Assembly (NCBI RefSeq): GCF_003111645.1
Contig: NZ_CP022187.1
Span: 3,720,001-3,784,000, forward strand
Reading direction: 5' to 3'
Source of the DNA: Parazoarcus communis
GTDB taxonomy: Bacteria; Pseudomonadota; Gammaproteobacteria; Burkholderiales; Rhodocyclaceae
DNA: 64,000 nt
Every line of letters starts with the position of its first letter. Position 1 is the stretch's first letter. The position numbers and the translations under genes were made by a program. Below, in pieces: positions 57,486-64,000 of the stretch. The notes under the pieces were generated by a model that worked only from the letters and a program-made list of their open reading frames with translations, was not told where the DNA came from and searched no databases.

Positions 57486-58217
57486 TCACAGATACAGGTT
57501 TTCGGTGTTGATGAAGCCGCGCTCGTTTTCCGGGCGGGAGCTGCGGCAGTGCTCGGCGACGCCGGCTTCGGCCTGCATCCAGGTCAGCTGCACAGGCTTG
57601 GGTGCATACGCGGGCGACGGGTCCATCGGATGCTGCAGGGCGGTCATCACCACCAGGGTGTCCATCGGCGCATAGAGCTCGATATAGTCGCCGGCCTTGC
57701 TGTTGCCGGGCACGAAGTGCATGCCGCCCGTGGCGTCGACGGTGACCCTGGAGAACAGGTTGAGCACCATCAGCAGGTCTTCCACGCCCATGCCCCATTT
57801 GCCGAGCTCGATCAGCAGGTTGTCGGTGCCATTGCGGTAGCAGGCATTACGCAGGGTCTGGTAGGGGCCTTCGCCGTATTTCTCCTTCACCTCGGCGGCA
57901 TCGAGCACGCCACCCAGGCTGTCGCTCCAGCCGGCGGTGTCTTCGGTGATGGCGGCGAGCACCCGGCCCATGTCCGAGTACAGGCAGTGGCCGCGGCTGA
58001 GCTTGGCGGTGTGCTGGCATTTGAGCGCGTCGGGCAGATTGAGGCGCTCGGTTTTCTCGTGGGCGTTGAACAGCAGCAGGCTGACGTTGGCGCCGCCTTC
58101 GATATCGGTGAGTCGCAGCAGGCGGCCGCGACGCAGCACGAAGGAGCGGTGACCGCCGCCGGGCAGCAGCTCTGCGGCGAGCGCGGGGTAAGGCAGGGGG
58201 GAGGCGTGTGTGGTCAT
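57486..58217 (-). CDS. Urea amidolyase-associated protein UAAP1 (DUF1989), probable carboxyguanidine deiminase subunit
   Basis: A 243-residue DUF1989 protein. It shares the layout of UAAP2: [72 protein letters not shown] and [27 protein letters not shown]. It should form a heteromer with UAAP2 and remove an amino group from carboxyguanidine. I start at ATG 58217, with GAGG upstream. It lies 10 bp after the ABC ATPase gene and 11 bp before UAAP2. Confidence 0.86.
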   Translation of the reverse strand: MTTHASPLPYPALAAELLPGGGHRSFVLRRGRLLRLTDIEGGANVSLLLFNAHEKTERLNLPDALKCQHTAKLSRGHCLYSDMGRVLAAITEDTAGWSDSLGGVLDAAEVKEKYGEGPYQTLRNACYRNGTDNLLIELGKWGMGVEDLLMVLNLFSRVTVDATGGMHFVPGNSKAGDYIELYAPMDTLVVMTALQHPMDPSPAYAPKPVQLTWMQAEAGVAEHCRSSRPENERGFINTENLYL

Positions 58218-58227
58218 GATGTCCTCT

Positions 58228-59016
58228 TCATGCAGTCTTGAGCGCGCCGGTGACATGCTCCGGCAGCGCGGCGACGGCCTCGCGGGTGGCGTGGCGGTCA
58301 AGATTCAGGGGAATGTCGTAGGTGATGCGGGCGCCGTAGGCGCCGGGTTCGTGCGGGTCGTGGCGGACCTTGTCGAACACCAGCAGTCGCGTGCCCAGGG
58401 TGAAGCCCTCGGACAGGTCGTGGGTCACCATCAGCACGGTGAGCCGGGTTTCCTGCCACAGCTCAAGCAGCAGGGCGTGCATGTCCTTGCGGATGCCGGG
58501 GTCGAGCGCGCCGAAGGGCTCGTCGAGCAGCAGCATGCGCGGCTTCATGATCAGCGCCTGTGCAATCGCGAGGCGCTGCTGCATGCCGCCGGAAAGCTGG
58601 CTCGGATACTTGTCCAGCGAATGGCCCAGTCCGACCCGCTTGAGCAGGGTTGCGGCCTGCTCGCGGGCTTCGACCTTGGCGCGGCCGAACAGGCGCCCGA
58701 GGAAGGGCGCACGCGGCAGCTCCAGCCCAAGCGCGACGTTGTCGAGCACGCTCAGGTGCGGCAGCACCGAATAGCGCTGGAACACGATGCCGCGGCTGGC
58801 GTCGGGCTCGGTGGCCAGTGGCTTGCCGTCGAGCAGGATCGTGCCGCGACTGGGCGCTTCCTGGCCGAGCAGCATGCGCAGGAAGGTCGATTTGCCGCAG
58901 CCCGATGCACCCACCAGCGCGCAGAACTCGCCCTCTTCGATGTCCACCCGCAGGTTTTCCAGCACCACCTGATCGCCGTAGGTCTGCCACAGATTGCGTA
59001 CCTGGATGTAGCTCAT
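58228..59016 (-). CDS. ABC transporter ATP-binding protein of the guanidine/urea-type importer
   Basis: A 262-residue ATPase of the nitrate/sulfonate/taurine (SsuB/TauB) group. Walker A is GASGCGKST, the signature LSGGMQQRLAIAQAL, Walker B MLLLDEPFGALDP and the switch His in MVTHDLSEGF. It energises the permease encoded just upstream, whose stop it overlaps (ATGA). The operon context makes guanidine or a related compound the likely cargo. Confidence 0.9.
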   Translation of the reverse strand: MSYIQVRNLWQTYGDQVVLENLRVDIEEGEFCALVGASGCGKSTFLRMLLGQEAPSRGTILLDGKPLATEPDASRGIVFQRYSVLPHLSVLDNVALGLELPRAPFLGRLFGRAKVEAREQAATLLKRVGLGHSLDKYPSQLSGGMQQRLAIAQALIMKPRMLLLDEPFGALDPGIRKDMHALLLELWQETRLTVLMVTHDLSEGFTLGTRLLVFDKVRHDPHEPGAYGARITYDIPLNLDRHATREAVAALPEHVTGALKTA

Positions 59017-59828
59017 GCCCGACCTCCTTCGTACCAGGGGAAGGCGGCGCGGGTGAGGCGCTTCAGGCCGAAATCCATCAGCCAGGCGAGCAGCGTGATC
59101 CAGGCCACGTAGGGCAGGATCACGTCCATGGCCAGGTAGCGCCGGACGAGGAAGATGCGATAGCCCAGTCCATCGGTCGAGGCGATGGCTTCGGCCGCGA
59201 TCAGGAACAGCCAGGCCGAGCCGAGCACCAGTTGCAGTGCGATCAGCAGGCGCGGCAGCAACTGCGGCAGGACCACGCGCAGGATCAGCGTCCAGGTGTT
59301 GGCGCCCAGGGTCTGCGCCTTGATCAGCAGTTCGACCGGAATCTCGCGGGCGCGCTGTTCGATGTCGCGGGCAATGACCGGGGTGATGCCGATCACGATG
59401 AGCATCACCTTGGAGAACTCATCGAGGCCGAAGACGATGAACAGCACCGGCAGGATGGCAAGTGGTGGAATCATCGACAGCACCGTGAGCAGCGGTGACA
59501 GCGAGATGCCGAACATTGGCAGCGTGCCCGACAGCACGCCGAGGCAGAGCCCGAGCGTTGCGGCAATCGCCAGGCCCATGCCCAGGCGCTTGAGGCTGGA
59601 GGCGGTGTCGTCCCACAACAGGTAGCGGCCTGTGCGCACGTCTTCGGTCAGGGCCATGCGGTCCACTGCGGCGGCCATCTGCACTACGCTGGGCAAGAGC
59701 TTGTCCTGCGGATTCTCCGCCAGTCGGGTGGCCGAGCCGGCGAGATAGGCGATCAACAGCAGTGCGAATGGCAGGATCGCCAGACTCACTCGCCAGCTGC
59801 GACCGGGGCGTCGATTGATGAGGCGCAT
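59013..59828 (-). CDS. ABC transporter permease of the guanidine/urea-type importer
   Basis: A 271-residue permease of the SsuC/TauC type with about six membrane helices. The ATPase-contacting EAA loop is at ELLIKAQTLGANTWTLILRVVLPQLLPRLLIALQ. It has a Mg/hydrophobic N-terminus (RVSLAILPFALLLIAYLAGS). It lies 91 bp after the binding-protein gene, with a hairpin between, and its stop overlaps the ATPase start. Confidence 0.89.
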   Translation of the reverse strand: MRLINRRPGRSWRVSLAILPFALLLIAYLAGSATRLAENPQDKLLPSVVQMAAAVDRMALTEDVRTGRYLLWDDTASSLKRLGMGLAIAATLGLCLGVLSGTLPMFGISLSPLLTVLSMIPPLAILPVLFIVFGLDEFSKVMLIVIGITPVIARDIEQRAREIPVELLIKAQTLGANTWTLILRVVLPQLLPRLLIALQLVLGSAWLFLIAAEAIASTDGLGYRIFLVRRYLAMDVILPYVAWITLLAWLMDFGLKRLTRAAFPWYEGGRA

Positions 59829-59858
59829 CTTGAGGGTTCCGGATAGGGCTGGGTGCCG

Positions 59859-59898
59859 GCGTTCGCACCCACGGCGGTGGCCGTGCGGGCGCGAACGC
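59859..59898 (-). other. Nested hairpin between the binding-protein and permease genes
   Basis: Outer arms GCGTTCGC/GCGAACGC enclose an inner stem CACGGC/GCCGTG with loop GGTG. No T-run follows. It is placed like the hairpins after livK and may protect the binding-protein mRNA. Confidence 0.55.
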
Positions 59899-59919
59899 GA
59901 GGCAGGGCGTCGGCTGTGC

Positions 59920-60996
59920 TCAGTTCAGCTTGCCGTCGGCGGCCATCTTCATGAAGCTGGGGTCGAAGCGCAGTTTCACGTTCTTCGCGTCGCCGGTCGT
60001 ACCGGTGGCGAAACTCATGCCGATGGCGTCTGCGCTGCGTGCGCCTTCGCCGAGCAAACCATGCTGGAAGCTGAACTGTGCAACCTTGGTCATGGTGGTC
60101 GGCAGGGACTTGCTGGTGGCAAAGGCGACGGCTTCCGGCGCGGTATAGAACATCTTGGTCGCCGCCAGTTGGGCTTCGTAACCCGCGAGGTCGGTACCCG
60201 ATGCGGCCGCCATCTTCTGCCGTGCTGCCTTGCCTGCCGGCGTGTCTGCACTCATCACCGACATCACCTCGTACCAGGCACCGGTCAGTGCCTTGCCGAG
60301 CGCGGGGTTCTCGGCCAGTGTCTTGCTGTTGACCACCATCAGGTCGATGATTTCGCCGGGAATCTTGCTTGAGTCGAACACCTTGGTAACGTTCGGCGTG
60401 GCAGCCACTTCAGCGAGCAGCGGGTTCCAGGTGACGACTGCATCCACGCCGGAGGTGGCGAAGGCGGCGACGAGGTCGGCATCCGAGGTGTTGACCACCT
60501 TGGTGTCGCGCTCGCTCATGCCCGCCGTTTCCAGGGCGCGTGCCAGCAGGTAATGGGATACGGAGAGTTCGACCAGATTGACCGGCTTGCCCTTGAGGCT
60601 GGCAACGGTCTTGCCCTTGCCCTTGATGACAATGCCGTCGTTCCCGTTGGAAAAGTCGCCGATGATCAGTGCGGTCGTATCGACGCCGCCTGCTGCGGGG
60701 ATCGTCAGCGCATCCATGTTGGTCATGGCGCAGCCGTCGAAACTGCCTGCGGTGTATTGGTTGATCGACTCGATGTAGTCATTGACCTGCACGACATCGA
60801 CCTTGATGTCGTACTTCTTCGCCCACTTTTCCATGATGCCGGACGACGCGGCGTACTCCCATGGCATCCAGCCGGCATAGATGGTCCAGCACACCTTGAA
60901 GTCTTTCTTGGGCGCAGCCTGGACCGGGGCGGAGACCGCCATCGTGAGGGAGAGCAGGGCTGCTGCAGCAGCAGAGAAAAGGCGGGACTTGCGCAT
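59920..60996 (-). CDS. Substrate-binding protein of the guanidine/urea-type ABC importer
   Basis: A 358-residue periplasmic protein with signal peptide SRLFSAAAAALLSLTMAVSAPVQA. The mature part, KVCWTIYAGWMPWEYAASSGIMEKWAKKYDI..., is of the NrtA/SsuA/TauA-like fold and matches the family named putative urea ABC transporter binding protein. In this operon the ligand is more likely guanidine. It is the first gene after the riboswitch; AGGAGG lies 6 bp before the ATG. Confidence 0.9.
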   Translation of the reverse strand: MRKSRLFSAAAAALLSLTMAVSAPVQAAPKKDFKVCWTIYAGWMPWEYAASSGIMEKWAKKYDIKVDVVQVNDYIESINQYTAGSFDGCAMTNMDALTIPAAGGVDTTALIIGDFSNGNDGIVIKGKGKTVASLKGKPVNLVELSVSHYLLARALETAGMSERDTKVVNTSDADLVAAFATSGVDAVVTWNPLLAEVAATPNVTKVFDSSKIPGEIIDLMVVNSKTLAENPALGKALTGAWYEVMSVMSADTPAGKAARQKMAAASGTDLAGYEAQLAATKMFYTAPEAVAFATSKSLPTTMTKVAQFSFQHGLLGEGARSADAIGMSFATGTTGDAKNVKLRFDPSFMKMAADGKLN

Positions 60997-61055
60997 GAAA
61001 ACCTCCTGTTCGGTTAACGGTTCGGGCGGGAGCGGCGCATCACGAGATGCTTCGT

Positions 61056-61143
61056 TCTCCCGGGCTTTTGTCCCGCCGTGTAACCTCGAAAGAGGTCGAC
61101 AACTCTCGGACCAGACACCTGCTCGCGCAGGCCGGAACCCTAG
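61056..61143 (-). ncRNA. Guanidine-I (ykkC) riboswitch
   Basis: On the minus strand the aptamer core is clear: CUAGGGUUCCG at the 5' end, CUGGUCCGAGAG in the middle, ACACGG, then GGGACAAAAGCCCGGGAGA at the 3' end. These are the most conserved ykkC blocks in the correct order. Variable stems pair as GCCUGC-GCGA-GCAGG and CCUC-UUUC-GAGG. The 3' GGGAG can also pair with CUCCC downstream around a GCAUC/GAUGC hairpin, which suggests a switching structure; no U-run is present, so control may be translational or Rho-dependent. It governs the downstream carboxylase operon. Confidence 0.93.
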
Positions 61144-61209
61144 TCATCTATTTCAAATTGTGGCGCGTGAAGTTCGGTGAATCGAACCGCTCCTGCACAA
61201 AGACAATAA

Positions 61210-61225
61210 AGCCAGAACCGTGCCA
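61210..61225 (-). promoter_or_regulatory. Sigma54 (-24/-12) promoter of the guanidine operon
   Basis: On the minus strand TGGCACGGTTCTGGCT matches TGGCACG-N4-TTGCW with one mismatch in the -12 box; GG and GC are 12 bp apart. The start point would be near 61199, about 55 bp upstream of the riboswitch. Confidence 0.75.
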
Positions 61226-61307
61226 CCCGCAGATGGCGCGATCTCAATGGACATTGAAGGCGTTCCGGTTCAATGAGATCAGTTCTGCGCACCAGCTTTG
61301 GGATGCA

Positions 61308-61324
61308 TGCACGGAAATGGTGCG
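61308..61324. promoter_or_regulatory. NtrC-type enhancer site of the guanidine operon
   Basis: TGCACGGAAATGGTGCG keeps the TGCAC-N7-GTGC form of NtrC sites. Its centre is about 117 bp upstream of the predicted sigma54 start. A weaker partial dyad (GCACC...GATGC) lies around 61288-61305. Confidence 0.68.
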
Positions 61325-61473
61325 GATCTGAGTGGCGCGAAGAGGGTAGTCCCCGCGTATCATGACGCCTTCCCGTACGGTGCCCCCGTGTGCTGAAAGG
61401 GCGTTGCGCAGGCGTTCCGTTCTGCCTGCCCTGGGCCCTGCGATCGGCCGATCATCGAATAACGACAACCTTC

Positions 61474-62661
61474 ATGCCTTCAAGCTCTCCCTGGCTGGCC
61501 TGGGTACTGGCCGCGCTTGCCGCGATCGGCCCGTTTGCCATCGACACCTACCTTCCGGCGTTTCCGCAGATGGAGGCGTCGCTCGGCGCGACTCAGGTCG
61601 CAGTGCAGCAGACGCTGACCGCCTACATGGCGACCTTTGCCTTCATGGTGTTGTGGCACGGTGCGCTCGCGGACCGCTTCGGGCGGCGGCGGGTGCTGAT
61701 CTGGGCGACGGCCCTGTTTGCGGTCGCGTCGATGCTGTGCGCCGTGGCGCCGAGCATCGAATGGCTGTGGGTGGGACGTGCGGTGCAGGGCCTGTGCGGT
61801 GGTGCCGGGATGGTCGTGGGGCGGGCGGTGATTCGCGATGTTCACGAAGGCCCACAGGCACAGCGGCTGATGTCGCGGGTGATGATGATCTTTGGCATCG
61901 CGCCCGCAATCGCACCATTGATTGGCGGTCTCCTGCTCGCGGTGGCCGACTGGCGTGCCATCTTCGTCTTCCTCGGCTTCTTCGGCGTGGCCCTGAGTGC
62001 GCTGACCTGGCGCTACCTGCCCGAGACCCTGTCCGAGGAGGCGCGCCAGCCGCTTCATCCGGCTTCGCTCGTTCGCGCCTATCGTGGCGTACTGAGCAAC
62101 CCTGAGTTCCTGCTGCTCGTGTTTTCGGTGGCGCTGATGTTCAACGGTTTCTTCATCTACGTGCTGTCGGCGCCAGTGTTCGTGATGACGCACCTTGGGC
62201 TCGGGCCGCAGGATTTCGCCTGGCTCTTCGTGCCCGTGGTGGCCGGGATGATGTTCGGTTCCGGCCTGTCCGGCCGGGTGGCCGGGTACTGGTCTCCCAC
62301 GCGCGCGATTGCGGTCGGTTTTGCCATCATGCTCGGTGCGGCTGCGGGCAGCGTGCTGCTTGCCGCGAGCGAGCCTACGCAGCGCCTGCTGCTGGTTCTT
62401 CCCATTTCGATCTATGGCGTGGGCATGGCGCTGGCGATGCCCAGCATGAGCATTCTTGCGCTCGACCTCTTTCCGCAACGCCGGGGTATGGCCTCCAGTT
62501 GCCAGAGCTTCGTGCAGGTGGGCATGAATGCGTGCACCGCAGGGGTGATTGGGCCGCTGCTGTGGAAGTCGCCGGTCACTCTTGCCGCCGGCATGTGCAT
62601 GTTTGCGGCGCTGGCCCTGATCGGCTTTCTGACCTGGCGCCGCCGGGCACTGCCGGTGTGA
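61474..62661 (+). CDS. Bcr/CflA family multidrug efflux MFS transporter
   Basis: A 395-residue major-facilitator protein with twelve predicted helices. Features of the Bcr/CflA group are AIDTYLPAFPQMEASLGATQVAVQQTLTAYM at the start, GALADRFGRRRVLIW between helices 2 and 3, and GGAGMVVGRAVIRD after helix 4. The second half has SMSILALDLFPQRRGMASSCQSF. It probably exports drugs or metabolites by proton antiport. I start at ATG 61474; the frame is open from 61390. The ribosome-binding site is weak. The 477-bp gap before it carries the control region of the divergent guanidine operon. Confidence 0.9.
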   Translation: MPSSSPWLAWVLAALAAIGPFAIDTYLPAFPQMEASLGATQVAVQQTLTAYMATFAFMVLWHGALADRFGRRRVLIWATALFAVASMLCAVAPSIEWLWVGRAVQGLCGGAGMVVGRAVIRDVHEGPQAQRLMSRVMMIFGIAPAIAPLIGGLLLAVADWRAIFVFLGFFGVALSALTWRYLPETLSEEARQPLHPASLVRAYRGVLSNPEFLLLVFSVALMFNGFFIYVLSAPVFVMTHLGLGPQDFAWLFVPVVAGMMFGSGLSGRVAGYWSPTRAIAVGFAIMLGAAAGSVLLAASEPTQRLLLVLPISIYGVGMALAMPSMSILALDLFPQRRGMASSCQSFVQVGMNACTAGVIGPLLWKSPVTLAAGMCMFAALALIGFLTWRRRALPV

Positions 62662-62695
62662 CTGTTATCTCCCTGTAATACGTCGTGGCGATACT
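62662..62695 (+). promoter_or_regulatory. PHO box and -10 for the downstream choice-of-anchor I gene
   Basis: CTGTTAT-CTCC-CTGTAAT (62662-62679) matches the PhoB box CTGTCAT-N4-CTGTCAT at 6 of 7 in each repeat, with the exact 11-bp period. A -10-like GATACT (62690-62695) follows after 10 bp, the usual spacing for PhoB promoters. It starts at the base after the MFS stop codon. Confidence 0.7.
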
Positions 62696-62713
62696 CGCAG
62701 GCTGACTGCGAGT
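62693..62713. other. Hairpin in the leader of the last gene
   Basis: ACTCGCAG and CTGCGAGT pair perfectly around a 5-nt loop. No T-run follows; it overlaps the putative -10 and would be at the start of the mRNA, or be a weak end signal for the MFS gene. Confidence 0.4.
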
Positions 62714-62742
62714 GCGGTGACTGAAACGACTGGGAGATTCAA

Positions 62743-64000
62743 ATGCGTACAACAATCCGTGCCGCGCTGCTGTGCGCCGGCCTCGTGTCCATGCCCGCGC
62801 TGGCTGCGCCGGCGGTGCTGTGGGAAAAGGTCTGGTCCTACGATCATGCGGCTGGCAATGCCGCAGGGCAGAAAGCCGAGATTCCTGCCTACGACCCGCT
62901 CAACGATACCTTGTGGGTGGCGGGTGTGAGCGGCGTCGATGTACTCAATGCCCGCACTGGCGCGCTGATTCGCCACATCGACCTGTCCGCGCTGGGCGAC
63001 GTCAATAGCGTCGCGATCAGAAATGGCGTGGCTGCGGTCGCGATTGCCGCACCGGATCACACCCAGCCCGGCGTTGTGCAGCTCTTCAACAGCAACACCT
63101 TTGCCGCGGCCGAGCGTATCCAGGTCGGCGCGCTGCCCGACATGGTGACCTTCACGCCCGACGGTTCGCGTCTGCTTGTCGCCAACGAAGGCGAGCGCGC
63201 GGTGATGACGGATCCGAGCTCGACAGATCCGGCCGGCAGCGTGAGCGTCATCGACATGAGCAGCCGCACGGTCGTCGCCACTGCGGGCTTCGCGGGTGTG
63301 GCTGGCAGCGACAGCGTGCGGCTGTTTCCAGGCAAGGCGGCCGCTGTCGATCTCGAGCCCGAATACATCGCGGTTTCGCCCGATGGCAGCAAGGCCTATG
63401 TGAGCCTGCAGGAAGCCAACGCGGTGGGCATTCTCGATCTCGCAACGAACACCTTCACCGAGGTCAAGAGCCTCGGCACCAAGGATTACAGCCTGCCGGG
63501 CCAGGGGATCGACCCTTCCGACAAGGACGGCAGCGTCGCCGTGCGCACCGTGCCGGTCAAGGGCATGTACATGCCCGACACCATTGCGACCTATGTGGCG
63601 GGCGGGCAGACCTATCTGGTTACGGCGAACGAAGGCGACACGCGTGACGAGGACGTGCGCATCAAGGACAAGAGCGTGAGGCTCGATCCCAGCATCTTCC
63701 CGGATGCGGCCGAGCTGAAGAAGGATGAGAACCTCGGCCGTCTCACCATCTCGCCGTTCGACGGACTCAACGCCAGCGGCGAGCATGAAGCGCTGTACTC
63801 ATACGGCAGTCGCTCGTTCTCGATCCGCGACGCCAATGGTGATCTGGTGTTCGACAGTGGTGACGATTTCGAGCGGCTGCTCGGCGAGCGTTTTCCGGAC
63901 ATCTTCGACGACGGTCGCAGCGACAACAAGGGGCCGGAGCCCGAGGGCCTGGCCCTGATGGATGTGGGCGGGCGGATGCTGGCCTTCATCGGCTTCGAAC
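62743..64000 (+). CDS. Secreted choice-of-anchor I / esterase-like phytase-type protein (N-terminal part, cut by window edge)
   Basis: The frame is open from ATG 62743 (GGGAG seven bases upstream) to the right edge, 419 codons. A signal peptide (AALLCAGLVSMPALA) is followed by a beta-propeller-like domain with repeated short strands and motifs such as FTPDGSRLLVANEGE (about residue 142), AVSPDGSKAYVSLQEANAV (about 208) and LVTANEGDTRDE (about 290). This is the pattern of choice-of-anchor I proteins, several of which are annotated as alkaline phosphatase or phytase-like. The PHO box upstream supports a phosphate-scavenging role. The C-terminal part, including any anchor, is outside the window. 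Confidence 0.8.
   Translation, partial: MRTTIRAALLCAGLVSMPALAAPAVLWEKVWSYDHAAGNAAGQKAEIPAYDPLNDTLWVAGVSGVDVLNARTGALIRHIDLSALGDVNSVAIRNGVAAVAIAAPDHTQPGVVQLFNSNTFAAAERIQVGALPDMVTFTPDGSRLLVANEGERAVMTDPSSTDPAGSVSVIDMSSRTVVATAGFAGVAGSDSVRLFPGKAAAVDLEPEYIAVSPDGSKAYVSLQEANAVGILDLATNTFTEVKSLGTKDYSLPGQGIDPSDKDGSVAVRTVPVKGMYMPDTIATYVAGGQTYLVTANEGDTRDEDVRIKDKSVRLDPSIFPDAAELKKDENLGRLTISPFDGLNASGEHEALYSYGSRSFSIRDANGDLVFDSGDDFERLLGERFPDIFDDGRSDNKGPEPEGLALMDVGGRMLAFIGFE

Overview
The window is high-GC, densely packed DNA, almost certainly the chromosome of a betaproteobacterium of the Rhodocyclales (Azoarcus / Thauera / Aromatoleum type). This is inferred from the gene families (rapZ, ubiK, a TorF-type porin with glnK and amtB, UAAP proteins, poly-HAMP chemoreceptors) and the G/C-ending codons; no rRNA or tRNA gene is present to confirm it. 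I see no insertion sequence, prophage or CRISPR array.

Layout. 1-7870: a leucine/isovalerate (liu) operon with the end of isovaleryl-CoA dehydrogenase, both methylcrotonyl-CoA carboxylase subunits, methylglutaconyl-CoA hydratase, an acyl-CoA synthetase and HMG-CoA lyase. The start of liuD has been copied by a 118-bp tandem repeat. 7883-11150: two tandem DUF1289 proteins, an MBL hydrolase, rapZ, and a NusG-domain-II/Gx-transporter pair. 11310-23384 (minus strand): a ten-gene chemotaxis operon cheY-mcp-STAS-cheA-mcp-cheW-mcp-cheD-cheR-cheB, preceded by a 28-bp perfect palindrome, two 14-bp direct repeats and a FliA-like promoter. 23609-28164: a Tat-exported dienelactone hydrolase, a LOG-family protein, a GNAT acetyltransferase, an orphan TaqI-like adenine methyltransferase and a small membrane protein. 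28165-34135 (minus): livKHMGF with an EamA transporter attached. 34278-38595: putA divergent from an Lrp-type regulator. 38824-46432: gshB-apbE, a DUF6279 lipoprotein, a second EamA transporter, a coiled-coil periplasmic protein, an HD-GYP protein, thrH and purU. 46581-49156 (minus): TorF porin-glnK-amtB. 49446-51291: ubiK and comM. 51329-61225 (minus): an operon usually annotated as urea carboxylase/allophanate hydrolase plus an ABC importer. 61474-64000: a Bcr/CflA exporter and the start of a secreted choice-of-anchor I protein.

How it fits together. The clearest regulatory theme is nitrogen. The TorF-glnK-amtB operon has a -24/-12 sigma54 promoter with two NtrC-type dyads 33 bp apart. The 'urea carboxylase' operon has the same promoter type, an NtrC-type dyad, and a guanidine-I (ykkC) riboswitch in its leader. 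The riboswitch argues that this operon imports and degrades guanidine (guanidine carboxylase, carboxyguanidine deiminase, allophanate hydrolase), not urea. Branched-chain amino acid uptake, leucine catabolism, proline oxidation and guanidine use together suggest an organism that scavenges organic nitrogen. The last gene carries a PHO-box promoter.

Start codons were chosen by Shine-Dalgarno spacing and by overlap with the upstream gene; several are GTG or TTG. Promoters, operators and hairpins were found by eye and were not scored by any program.
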